From Chloroflexota bacterium (GTDB taxonomy: Bacteria > Chloroflexota > Anaerolineae > Anaerolineales > UBA11858), in the NCBI GenBank assembly GCA_018263575.1, contig JAANWX010000056.1, positions 1-47,814 of the forward strand: a stretch of DNA of 47,814 nucleotides, written 5' to 3'. The translations under genes were made by a program, and so were the position numbers. Under the pieces are notes generated by a model that did not search any database, had not been told where the DNA came from, and was given only the letters and a program-made list of their open reading frames with translations. Below, piece by piece: positions 24,603 to 33,803 of this stretch (positions are counted from its first letter, which is position 1; every line of letters begins with the position of its first letter).

Positions 24603-25250
24603 TCAGCGTACGTCGATGATCTCCTGGCCTTCAATTTGTTCCAAAGCAGCGACAACTTCTTCTTTGTCTCCACCTTGGATCTTGAGGACAGCATCCCAGT
24701 ACCCCGGTTGCTTTGGGGCGTCGTGTCCCCCACCGCCGTATATTCCCCATCCGTGCGAGGCGATCACGTCGGTGACCTTCGCGCTCTCTCCGACCTTGTC
24801 TGGCATACGAATAGTGACACGTACCCCTTGGACAGTCGCTCCCATGAGGTGGGCGAGATGAGCCAACATATCGGTATCGGTGATGATGCCACCCACAACG
24901 CCGTCCTCGAGGACAGGTAAGCAGCCAATTTTTTCTTCTAACATGATCTTGGCGGCGTCTTCGATGGTGATGTCACCTTCTGTGGTGATCAGGTCTTTGC
25001 CCTTTACCATCATGCCTTTGACTTTTAGGTCTGATAAAAGGCGGCTTATCTCCCAAACATTGAGACTGCCCAAATCAGATGGCGGAACGTGTAACTTTTC
25101 GCGGGTAATAAGACCCAGCAAACGTTTGCCATCACCGACGACAGGTAAGTGGCGAATGTTGTTTTCTGTCATGATATTTTGCGCCTCAGAGGCGTCTGTT
25201 TCAGGGGATATCATGATCGGATGTCGGGTCATGTAATCTTTAACTAACAT
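24603..25250 (-). CDS. CBS-pair protein with ACT-like C-terminus (AcuB-like)
   Basis: 215 aa. Two CBS repeats (about 1-60 with MTRHPIMISPETDASEA and IRHLPVVGDGKRLLGLIT; about 75-135 with MMVKGKDLITTEGDITIEDAA and IGCLPVLEDGVVGGIIT), then an ACT-like ligand-binding domain (about 140-215, VRVTIRMPDKVGESAKV). CBS pairs bind adenine nucleotides and tune partner activity. The open frame extends upstream, but the ATG at 25250 begins the CBS motif, has GAGGG upstream and overlaps the ATPase stop by 11 bp. The tight overlap suggests it regulates the transporter or belongs to the same pathway; which one is inference. Confidence 0.85.
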   Translation of the reverse strand: MLVKDYMTRHPIMISPETDASEAQNIMTENNIRHLPVVGDGKRLLGLITREKLHVPPSDLGSLNVWEISRLLSDLKVKGMMVKGKDLITTEGDITIEDAAKIMLEEKIGCLPVLEDGVVGGIITDTDMLAHLAHLMGATVQGVRVTIRMPDKVGESAKVTDVIASHGWGIYGGGGHDAPKQPGYWDAVLKIQGGDKEEVVAALEQIEGQEIIDVR

Positions 25251-27357
25251 GGTTAGAACCCTCCGGTTTTTGCGTGATAACAGGATCAAAGGTGTTCAAA
25301 GTTTCTAAGGGTATGTGGCAGAAGATACGATGTCCTTCGGCAGTTTCGCGCCAGGGGGGCATTTCTGTCTCGCAGATGGCCCCACCGTCGGGGAGCAATT
25401 CCCTACGAGGGCAGCGGGTGTGGAAGCGGCAACCGTCCGGGGGATTGATGGCGCTGGGGACGGTTCCCTCCAAGCGGATGTGCTTTTGCTCAGCCGAGGG
25501 ATCAGGGATCGGTACGGCTGAGAGCAAGGCCTCGCTGTAGGGATGGTAAGGCGGAGCATAAATGGCGTTGGCTGGGCCAATCTCCATGATTTGCCCCAGG
25601 TACATTACTGCTACCTGGTCGGAGAAGAAGCGCACCACGCTCAGGTCGTGAGCAATGAACATCATGGTTGTGTCATATTCCTGCTGAAGCTCCAATAACA
25701 GGTTGAGCAAAGCTGCCTGTACTGAAACGTCTAGGGCGCTAACAGGCTCATCACACAAGACCAGGTTGGGGTGACTGGCCAAAGCGCGGGCAATCCCTAC
25801 ACGTTGTTTCTCTCCCCCGCTGAGCTGACGCGGCAGGCGGTCATAGTAATTCTCTCCCAGCCGCATCGACTCTAGGAGTTTGATGACCTCTCCCCGAATC
25901 TCATCTTTAGGCACGGTGCTAAAACGCTTCATGGGTCGGCCTATCTGCTGCCCAACCGTGTAGGAGGGGTTCATAGTTGAGTCAGGGTTCTGGAAAACCA
26001 TCTGCAGTTCTTTGATAACATCTTCTCCGCGTGTTGAGATTTCATCGGTGATGTCAATCTCCATGAATTCCGCATGGCCTTCAGTGGTTTGCTCTAGTCC
26101 AATGATGGTCTTGATAAGAGTACTCTTCCCACAGCCAGATTCACCTACCACGCCTAAGGTTGTACCTCGTGGCAGATCAAAGTCGGCATTTTCAACTGCT
26201 TTAACATAACGTTGTTCACCGAGTCCTAAGATATCTTTCAGTGAACTACCTTGAACTTCGTAGTACTTTTTCAGATTATCCAATTTAAGGATAGGTTCTC
26301 GAGGGCTGGTGTCAGTAATGATTTCAGGTGGCAGGATATCGTCACTAGGAGACCATTTGTCAGCTTCAATCTCGCCAGCAAAATGGCAGCGGACAGATAC
26401 ACCACTAGAAAACTCAAGCAACTCAGGACGTTTATTGTGGCAAATCTCTCGGACGTAGTCACAACGAGGGCTGAAAACACAGCCTACGGGACGGTTATTG
26501 GGCGGCGGGACCCGTCCCCGGATGGGGTAGAGAATGCTGCTGGCTTTGTCTGCACCCAATTTGGGCACGCAGCGCATGAGTCCCTGTGTGTAGGGATGTT
26601 GAGGATCTTTGTAGATATCTTCCACGGTGCCCCGTTCAACCATCTCGCCGGCATACATCACCCCAACCCGCGTGGAAACGCGAGCCACTACGCCCAGGTT
26701 ATGGGTAATGTACATGATTGCTGTGTCAAACTCTCGCCGCAGATCAGCGATCAAGTCCAACACGACGGCTTCTACAGTCACATCTAACGCGGTGGTGGGT
26801 TCGTCCATGATCAGTAAGGCTGGGTTATTGAGCAAGGCGGTGGCGATGACCACACGCTGCTGCTGACCGCCTGAAATTTGGTGCGGATAACGATTCATGA
26901 CGTTGGCCGCATCGGGCATATACACCCGCTCTAACATTTCAATGCAACGTTTCTCAGCCTCTTTTTTATCCATATCACGATGCACCGTTAACACCTCTGA
27001 CATCTGGTCGCCCAGGCGCATAGAAGGGTTAAGGGCCTGCATGGGATCTTGGTAGACCATGGCAATTTGGTCACCCCGCAACCGGCGGAGTTCCTCTCCG
27101 GTTACGCCGACTAATTCTTGGCCTTGGAATTTGATGCTGCCACGTTTTACGTATCCATTGGCTCCCAAAAAGTTAAGTACAGCCCAGGCAACGGTACTTT
27201 TCCCACAGCCTGATTCTCCTACGATGCCGTGGGTTTCACCGCGGTTGATTTCAAAAGAGACGTTTTGAACGGCCTCAATTTCGCCGCCGCGTATTTTATA
27301 AGCAACCGCTACATCTTCAAGTATTAGAACAGGAGGTGCTTTTTTTAAGTTATTCAT
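25240..27357 (-). CDS. Fused dipeptide/oligopeptide ABC transporter ATPase (DppD-DppF in one chain)
   Basis: 705 aa, two complete ABC ATPase domains. First (about 1-325): Walker A GESGCGKST, signature SGGQQQRVVIA, Walker B LLIMDEPTTALD, then a Cys-bearing oligo/dipeptide C-terminal segment (CVFSPRCDYVREIC). Second (about 365-690): GESGCGKST, LSGGEKQRVGIA, LVLCDEPVSALD, and CRFHTRCPRR...ICE. Usually these are two separate proteins; here one chain supplies both sites. It energises uptake of peptides or similar solutes with the permeases just upstream (10-bp gap). AAGGAGGAG precedes the ATG. Confidence 0.95.
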   Translation of the reverse strand: MNNLKKAPPVLILEDVAVAYKIRGGEIEAVQNVSFEINRGETHGIVGESGCGKSTVAWAVLNFLGANGYVKRGSIKFQGQELVGVTGEELRRLRGDQIAMVYQDPMQALNPSMRLGDQMSEVLTVHRDMDKKEAEKRCIEMLERVYMPDAANVMNRYPHQISGGQQQRVVIATALLNNPALLIMDEPTTALDVTVEAVVLDLIADLRREFDTAIMYITHNLGVVARVSTRVGVMYAGEMVERGTVEDIYKDPQHPYTQGLMRCVPKLGADKASSILYPIRGRVPPPNNRPVGCVFSPRCDYVREICHNKRPELLEFSSGVSVRCHFAGEIEADKWSPSDDILPPEIITDTSPREPILKLDNLKKYYEVQGSSLKDILGLGEQRYVKAVENADFDLPRGTTLGVVGESGCGKSTLIKTIIGLEQTTEGHAEFMEIDITDEISTRGEDVIKELQMVFQNPDSTMNPSYTVGQQIGRPMKRFSTVPKDEIRGEVIKLLESMRLGENYYDRLPRQLSGGEKQRVGIARALASHPNLVLCDEPVSALDVSVQAALLNLLLELQQEYDTTMMFIAHDLSVVRFFSDQVAVMYLGQIMEIGPANAIYAPPYHPYSEALLSAVPIPDPSAEQKHIRLEGTVPSAINPPDGCRFHTRCPRRELLPDGGAICETEMPPWRETAEGHRIFCHIPLETLNTFDPVITQKPEGSNHVS

Positions 27358-27367
27358 TGTCTCCTCC

Positions 27368-28276
27368 TTATTTTTGATACCTGGTCATCTCTTCACGTAA
27401 ACCATCTGCAAAGAGATTTAAGCCGATAACCAGGGTGGCAATGGCCAGTGCCGGCCATATTACGGCTAACTGATTAGAAAAGATATTTCGGCGAGCCTCG
27501 TTGACCATATTGCCCCAATCGGGATCGGGTGGCGGAAGTCCAATGCCTAAGAATCCGAGGGTGCCGATGGCGAAGATTGCATACCCTACTCGCAGCATGC
27601 CATCCACCAAAAGCGGGCCACTAGCGTTAGGTAATATTTCTTTGAACATAATATACCAAACACTCTCGCCTCGAGTCTCGGCGGCACGGATATAGTCACG
27701 GGTTTTTATATCCATGGCCAAACTGCGTGCCAAGCGCGCTACGCCCGGTGCGCCGGTGATGCTGATGGCCAGGATGACCACCAAGTCACCTTGGCCCAAG
27801 GCGGCGATGACCACCAGGTAGAGTACGATGCGTGGGAAAGCAATTAGGGCATCAAGGATTTGCATGATGACTTGATCCCACCATCCTCCTCTGTATCCAG
27901 CGTTGAGGCCCATGGTTACTCCTAAAGCCATTGAACCTATCACGCCCCAAATAGCTACTCCTCCAGGGATGATAATGTTTCCTTCTCCTGGAAGACGGGT
28001 CTTAAGAAGTACCACCTGGGTTCCTTTCATGAGGCGGGAGAAAATATCCCGCCCTAGGTGGTCCGTGCCCAACCAGTTTTGTGGGTTGGGGCCTAGATTT
28101 TGAAGGAAATCAGAAGCATTGTAGTCGTAAGGTGTCCAGAAGAGGGAGATAAAGGCCAAAACCAGCCAAAATAGGACCATGATGCTACCGACTGTAGCTA
28201 CCCGAGATGCGAGTATGAGTGATACGCTATCCCAAAACTTTTGGAGTCGGGATTTTTTCTTTGTTTTTGCTTTCAT
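27368..28276 (-). CDS. Peptide-type ABC transporter permease (DppC-like)
   Basis: 302 aa. N-terminal hydrophobic segment, the GTDHLGRDIFSRLMKGTQ motif shared by DppC/OppC/NikC permeases, and the EAA-loop segment AAETRGESVWYIMFKEILPN followed by further membrane spans. Pairs with the DppB-like permease 12 bp upstream. AAGGAGAGGAG ribosome site. Standard length with no insertion, unlike its partner. Confidence 0.94.
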   Translation of the reverse strand: MKAKTKKKSRLQKFWDSVSLILASRVATVGSIMVLFWLVLAFISLFWTPYDYNASDFLQNLGPNPQNWLGTDHLGRDIFSRLMKGTQVVLLKTRLPGEGNIIIPGGVAIWGVIGSMALGVTMGLNAGYRGGWWDQVIMQILDALIAFPRIVLYLVVIAALGQGDLVVILAISITGAPGVARLARSLAMDIKTRDYIRAAETRGESVWYIMFKEILPNASGPLLVDGMLRVGYAIFAIGTLGFLGIGLPPPDPDWGNMVNEARRNIFSNQLAVIWPALAIATLVIGLNLFADGLREEMTRYQK

Positions 28277-28288
28277 AATCTCCTCTCC

Positions 28289-29587
28289 TTATGAGTAACG
28301 TATACGGGGGTTTAGAAGCGTATAAGCCAGGTCACCAAGTAAGCGGGTGATAATTGCTATGGCAACAGTTACCATTGCGGCTGCTTCTATGGCGTTGAAA
28401 TCTCCAAAGATAGCTGACTTATAGATGTAATAACCTAATCCTGGGTATCCAAAGATCACCTCTACAACCACCAGTCCTCCTACCAGCCAGTTGACGTGCA
28501 ACATGATGATGGTAATGGGAGCCATGAGCGCGTTGCGTATAGCATGTTTGAGGATGATGCGCGTTTTTGGCATGCCTTTGATGATTGCCGTGCGGATGTA
28601 GTCGGATTCCATGACCTCTACCATGCTAGCCCGTGTCATGCGGGCTATATAACCTAGCTCTACAGCCGTTAAAGTCAGGACGGGTAGTGCCAATAATTTA
28701 GGATTCTCGAATATGGCATCGGCACTAGTAAAGAGTGCCACTGCTGGCAGCCACTTGAGCCAAATACCAAAAATAAGGATCAAAAAGATTCCTGTCACAA
28801 ATTCTGGTGTGGCAGTAGCTCCTAAACTGGTAATGGAAATAAAGCGGTCTAGGGGTTTGCCTTCATTGATACCTGCCAAGATGCCTAAAAAGAGAGCCAG
28901 AGGCATGATCACCGCAAAGGCTACCCCTGCTAGAACGAGGGTGTTGCGTATTCGAGGGATAAGTGTTACGGCTACAGGACGGCCATATTGCAAGGAGATT
29001 CCAGGGTCACCCCGCAGTAAGCCTTTGCGGAGCGGAATGTATTTTTGTGGGCCATCCCCTTCTTTACGCAAGCCAGCTTTGGTGAGGGCCCAGACTTCGG
29101 CCCCTTCCCCTCGCATCCACATGACGGTGTTATTCTTCGTGTCTACCCCCCAGAAATACTCATTGCCTTCTTCGTTTATTTTCCATGCCCCACTGCTTAA
29201 ATGTGAGGTGACGGAACCGTCTTCTTGTCGCTTTAACGTGATTAAGCGACCTTCCTCCATTTTCCAACGGGTTAATTGGCCATCTACATCAGCATACCAA
29301 TCCTTTTCCCCCGTTTGGGGGTTGGTGGCAGTGACCAACGGGTAACCGACCTTGCGCTTTGCCCGCCAGTCGTTGCCAATCAACCAGTCGATATAGCGTT
29401 GCCAGACCGGGGCATCTAAGCCTAATTGGGCACGGTATGAAGCACGTTGTTCTGGGGTAGCGAAAACCCCCAAGATTTTTACAGTGATATCGCCGCTGCC
29501 AACTTCAATGAGCACAAAAAGAGCGATAGAAACCAGGAGCATGGTAACAATGGTTGAAATTATGCTGCGTAAGATAAATCTAGCCAT
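28289..29587 (-). CDS. Peptide-type ABC transporter permease (DppB-like) with a large extracytoplasmic insertion
   Basis: 432 aa, about 110-120 longer than usual DppB. Residues 1 to about 70 are the first membrane span and the RAQLGLDAPVWQRYIDWLIG segment. About 72-185 is an inserted domain rich in Trp, Gly and charged residues (EKDWYADVDGQLTRWKMEEG; YFWGVDTKNNTVMWMRGEG). The normal sequence then resumes at GDPGISLQYGRPVAVTLIPR, and the EAA-loop region (MTRASMVEVMESDYIRTAIIKG) and remaining spans follow. The insert sits in the loop after span 1, which faces outward in this family, so it may contact the binding protein or the cell envelope. AAGGAGC ribosome site. Confidence 0.92.
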   Translation of the reverse strand: MARFILRSIISTIVTMLLVSIALFVLIEVGSGDITVKILGVFATPEQRASYRAQLGLDAPVWQRYIDWLIGNDWRAKRKVGYPLVTATNPQTGEKDWYADVDGQLTRWKMEEGRLITLKRQEDGSVTSHLSSGAWKINEEGNEYFWGVDTKNNTVMWMRGEGAEVWALTKAGLRKEGDGPQKYIPLRKGLLRGDPGISLQYGRPVAVTLIPRIRNTLVLAGVAFAVIMPLALFLGILAGINEGKPLDRFISITSLGATATPEFVTGIFLILIFGIWLKWLPAVALFTSADAIFENPKLLALPVLTLTAVELGYIARMTRASMVEVMESDYIRTAIIKGMPKTRIILKHAIRNALMAPITIIMLHVNWLVGGLVVVEVIFGYPGLGYYIYKSAIFGDFNAIEAAAMVTVAIAIITRLLGDLAYTLLNPRIRYS

Positions 29588-29608
29588 AACTTAGCTCCTT
29601 GTAAGAAA

Positions 29609-29762
29609 GGTAACCATTCAGCCCCTTCCCCTAGAGCAAACTTCAAAAGTCTCAGAGGATGTTTTAAGAGAAGTTTCATAAACGTTTTTGAACTTATGGG
29701 TCCACCAAGCTCTATTTTGAAGACTTTTGAAGTCTATCTCTTTGGGCTGATGAACGCTTACG
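29609..29762 (-). repeat. Interspersed palindromic element, copy 2 of 3
   Basis: Minus-strand copy, about 154 bp, nearly identical to 39412-39563 (for example CTTCTCTTAAAACATCCTCT and the AGACTTCAAAAGTCTTC palindrome). It lies between the binding-protein terminator and the permease gene, inside the transporter operon. Confidence 0.9.
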
Positions 29763-29765
29763 TAA

Positions 29766-29801
29766 GAAAGAGACCCAACTAAGGAAGCTTGGGTCTCTTT
29801 C
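29766..29801 (-). terminator. Terminator/attenuator after the binding-protein gene
   Basis: A 13-bp stem (GAAAGAGACCCAA with TTGGGTCTCTTTC), followed on the minus strand by a T-rich stretch, 18 bp after the binding-protein stop. It would let the binding protein be made in excess over the permeases, as is common for ABC importers. Confidence 0.7.
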
Positions 29802-29818
29802 ATAAGGTAAAAGAGAGT

Positions 29819-31543
29819 TTACTCGTCGATCCAGACTTCGTAGAGCAGGTCGTAGGCTGTGGGGTGGGCTTCGACGTTCTGGAATTTGGAAGCGGTGACA
29901 TTCCAGACGCTCTTCCAGAAGCTGTTGAAGACGGGTCCGCGTTCTTGCATGATGTCTTCGATCTTGCACATCAGGCTGCGGCGGGCTTCAACGTCCAACG
30001 TGCCCTGAGCCTCGCGGAGGATTCCTTCGAACTCTTCATCAAACCAACGAGTCTCATTCCAGGCTCCGATGCTCTCTTCGGTGTAAGCCAACGGCAGGAC
30101 CATAGTGGCCAGCGGTCGGTGTGTCCAGGATGTGATTCCTAGGTCAACCTCAGTCCAGCGATCCCAGTAGCCAGACGGTTCAGTGATGTCCAATTCAATC
30201 TCGAAGCCGGCCGGTTCGGCCAGTTCTTTCAAAGTCTGGGCAATCGCTGGTTCGGCTTGGTCATTCTTGGTGGCCAGGGATACCTTGAGGGGCAGTTCAA
30301 GGCCCTTCTCGGCGGCATATTCTTCGAGTAATGCCTTGGCACCTTCGGGATCGTATTCTGGGATGTCCTTCTCGCAGTAAGCGGGGTGGACAGGGGCCAC
30401 ATGGGCATCTAGGGAGAGGTCACCCTCACCGAAGTAGGCTAGTTGCAAAATCTTGGCCCGATCCTGGCACTTCTTGAGCGCGTTGCGCACGCGTACGTCA
30501 TCCCACGGTTCGAGGTCTACGCGCATGCGGCCAAGTAGACACTGCGCCGTGCTGGCGGGGCGGATGGTCAGGCCATCAACACCCTGGAGGGCTTGGAAGT
30601 CAGTGGGGCGCGGATCGTAGAGCGCGTCCACCTGACCAGATTGTAGTGCGGCTAAACCAGCGTCCTTGTCCGTGGAAACGTAAACTAGTTTATCCAGGTA
30701 AGGGAGTGGTTCCCCGTCACAACCCATCTGCCAATAATCCTCGCGGCGTTGGAAGACAGCTCGCTCGCCCTCAGCATATTCTTCTAAGGTGAAAGCACCT
30801 GTGCCAATGGGCTGTTTGATGATGTCGCCATCGAAGTCGCGATGTAAGATCACGGCTGGATAGTGGAAGAGGTGCTCGGGCACGGCGATATCGCCAAATT
30901 GCAGGTGGAGTTTGATGTGGTAATCATCAACTTTTTCCACGTCTTGCATGCCGCTTAGGTAAGACATCAACCCCAGCATTGAAGAGCCAACATCCGGATT
31001 TAGCCACTCACCAATGGTGAACATGACGTCATCGGCGGTCAGTTCATCGCCATTGTTGAATAAAACGCCTTTCCGCAAGTAAAGGTCCCAGGTCTTGACA
31101 TCCTCACTCGCTTCCCATTTTTCGAGCAAATAGGGGTGGGTGATATTGTCAGAGCCTGTCAGGGTCAGGTATTCATTCGTTTGGCGAACAATGTTGGCGC
31201 CTTCCACCCACGAGAGGCGGGCCGGGTGATCGAGAAGCTGAAGCTGCATGGAAGCTGTCCAAGTGCCACCGCGCTTTACACAAGGAGCGGCCTCTTCTTC
31301 TACAACTTCTTCTTCCTCGGCAGGGGCTTCTTCTACAACTTCTTCCTCGGCAGGGGCTTCTTCCACGGGTTCTTCTGTTTTACATCCGGCTAAGAACGTG
31401 GTAGCGGCAGCGGCCGACATCCCTAATAACGTCGCGTTGCGTAAAAACTCGCGGCGAGTGATTTTCCCTTTTTGGAAAAGGTTTTGTAGTTCAGGGATAT
31501 ACGGATGTGCTACATCTCTGTCTTTCTTCTTGATAATTTCCAT
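29819..31543 (-). CDS. ABC transporter solute-binding protein (family 5, peptide type), Tat-exported lipoprotein
   Basis: 574 aa. Captures peptide-like solutes outside the membrane for the permeases encoded downstream. The N-terminus has a long charged region, then TRREFLRNATLLG (twin Arg at residues 30-31), a hydrophobic stretch, and the lipobox LAGC with C54 as lipidation site. A Glu/Pro/Val-rich acidic tether (EEPVEEAPAEEE-type repeats) follows, then the SBP_bac_5 body (WEASEDVKTWDLYLRKGVLF; GTGAFTLEEYAEGERAVFQR). An upstream ATG at 31561 is in frame, but AGGAGGA lies between it and the ATG at 31543, which decides the start. Export presumably uses the Tat system encoded at 10921-12336. Solute unknown. 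Confidence 0.93.
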   Translation of the reverse strand: MEIIKKKDRDVAHPYIPELQNLFQKGKITRREFLRNATLLGMSAAAATTFLAGCKTEEPVEEAPAEEEVVEEAPAEEEEVVEEEAAPCVKRGGTWTASMQLQLLDHPARLSWVEGANIVRQTNEYLTLTGSDNITHPYLLEKWEASEDVKTWDLYLRKGVLFNNGDELTADDVMFTIGEWLNPDVGSSMLGLMSYLSGMQDVEKVDDYHIKLHLQFGDIAVPEHLFHYPAVILHRDFDGDIIKQPIGTGAFTLEEYAEGERAVFQRREDYWQMGCDGEPLPYLDKLVYVSTDKDAGLAALQSGQVDALYDPRPTDFQALQGVDGLTIRPASTAQCLLGRMRVDLEPWDDVRVRNALKKCQDRAKILQLAYFGEGDLSLDAHVAPVHPAYCEKDIPEYDPEGAKALLEEYAAEKGLELPLKVSLATKNDQAEPAIAQTLKELAEPAGFEIELDITEPSGYWDRWTEVDLGITSWTHRPLATMVLPLAYTEESIGAWNETRWFDEEFEGILREAQGTLDVEARRSLMCKIEDIMQERGPVFNSFWKSVWNVTASKFQNVEAHPTAYDLLYEVWIDE

Positions 31544-31832
31544 CTGTTTATTCCTCCTCATAGGTAATTTTGTTCTCTTTAGACAATATATGAGCGCCAG
31601 TGTTAAAAGGATTAGCCCAGACAGGCACTAACCAATTACTCTGGCAGCAATACGCGGGAATGTTTTTTCGGTACACCTCCTTTTTTTATTGAATTATGTT
31701 TTTGGGTGATAGTTTAATCTCTGCGGGACAAAGACTTTGGTGGATTAACCTATTATAACATAGTATATCATAAATATATCAAGTGACACAAGTAATATTT
31801 GTGCCTGGCATTTCCATATAGTTGATTAGGTG
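31544..31832. other. Regulatory gap upstream of the binding-protein gene
   Basis: 289 bp, AT-rich. The likely transporter promoter is near 31752-31782. The tdh stop lies at the other end and no obvious tdh terminator was seen. Confidence 0.5.
31752..31782 (-). promoter_or_regulatory. Candidate promoter of the transporter operon
   Basis: Minus strand: TTGATA (31777-31782), 19-bp spacer, TATAAT (31752-31757), about 210 bp upstream of the binding-protein start. The intervening TATGATATACTATG stretch is partly symmetrical and could bind a regulator. Confidence 0.45.
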
Positions 31833-32891
<1,059 letters not shown>

Positions 32892-32910
32892 AAGGGAACA
32901 TTATTGTCTT

Positions 32911-33600
32911 TTACTCGGGCCGGGTGCCAACATACCAGGCATCGCTGTCTTCTCGAATAATGTGCTCGAGGGTAATTTGGCGGGTCTCGTTTACTTCATC
33001 AAGGATGGCTTGTTTAGCGCTTTCTATATCTCCCGCGCGCAAAGCCTCAACCAAACGATGGTGTCTGTTTTCAATTTCATCTCCTGTTTGGATGAAGATC
33101 AAAAAACGGGCCAAGCGTTCATGGAGGCGTTTCAATGTTTCAGCAAGTTCTTGATTTCCGGAGGCTTGGGCAATTAGGTAGTGGAAACGTAGGTTTTCAT
33201 CGAGGTAACGTTCTTGGGATGAGTTCTCGTCTCCAGTATAACCAGCATGCACATTCTCTAATATGGAGAGCTGTTCCTCAGTGATGCGTTGGGCCGCTTG
33301 CTCTACGGAGGCAAGCTCGAGAATCTTCCGCAACTCGAGCATGTCACGTAATTTTTTGAGCGAGACCTTAGCCACGTAGAAACCAGCATGAGGCCGGTTG
33401 ACGACCAGGTTTTCTTGGGTGAGCATTTGCAAAGCTTCTCGCACTGGTGTCACGCTGGTATTGTATTGGGCTGCTAACTCATCCAAGTGAAGTCGCTCTC
33501 CTGGTTTAAGATCATTTGAAATGATAGAACGACGAACATTCCGATAGATTTTATTCTTGGATGTATCGCTGGGGGATGTATCCCCGAGAGGAGAAGTCAT
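32911..33600 (-). CDS. GntR-family transcriptional regulator (FCD type), first copy
   Basis: 229 aa. N-terminal winged helix (about 17-80: IYRNVRRSIISNDLKPGERL, ELAAQYNTSVTPVREALQML), then an all-helical FCD ligand domain (about 90-215) with the metal-site residues typical of the family (D and H in YLDENLRFHYLIAQASGN and the later NRHHRLVEAL). A TTG three bases upstream is also in frame; the ATG at 33600 is preferred. It is divergent from MttB-E across 203 bp and upstream of tdh, so it likely controls both. An 18-bp palindrome in the gap is a candidate operator. Confidence 0.92.
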   Translation of the reverse strand: MTSPLGDTSPSDTSKNKIYRNVRRSIISNDLKPGERLHLDELAAQYNTSVTPVREALQMLTQENLVVNRPHAGFYVAKVSLKKLRDMLELRKILELASVEQAAQRITEEQLSILENVHAGYTGDENSSQERYLDENLRFHYLIAQASGNQELAETLKRLHERLARFLIFIQTGDEIENRHHRLVEALRAGDIESAKQAILDEVNETRQITLEHIIREDSDAWYVGTRPE

Positions 33601-33708
33601 CAACTCAGCCTCCGGGTGAAATCATTGTCATACTAAGAAGCGGGGGAGTAGTTACCTAAAGTATAAGCAGGAATGTATTTTTTGTCAAGAAAAATATATT
33701 ATGTTGGC

Positions 33709-33757
33709 CCTAAAATATATTTTAGGCTGTACACCTGAAAGGATAACGCGGTATAAT
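33709..33757 (+). promoter_or_regulatory. Palindromic operator candidate and promoter for MttB-E
   Basis: The perfect 18-bp palindrome CCTAAAATATATTTTAGG (33709-33726) abuts a promoter-like pair: TGTACA (33728-33733), 18-bp spacer, TATAAT (33752-33757), about 47 bp before the MttB-E start. The half site TTTTAGG recurs directly after the -10. The position fits GntR control of the divergent genes. Confidence 0.55.
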
Positions 33758-33803
33758 TTTAGGGCTTGTACTACATAAATTATCCATATTCAGGAGACGA
33801 AAA

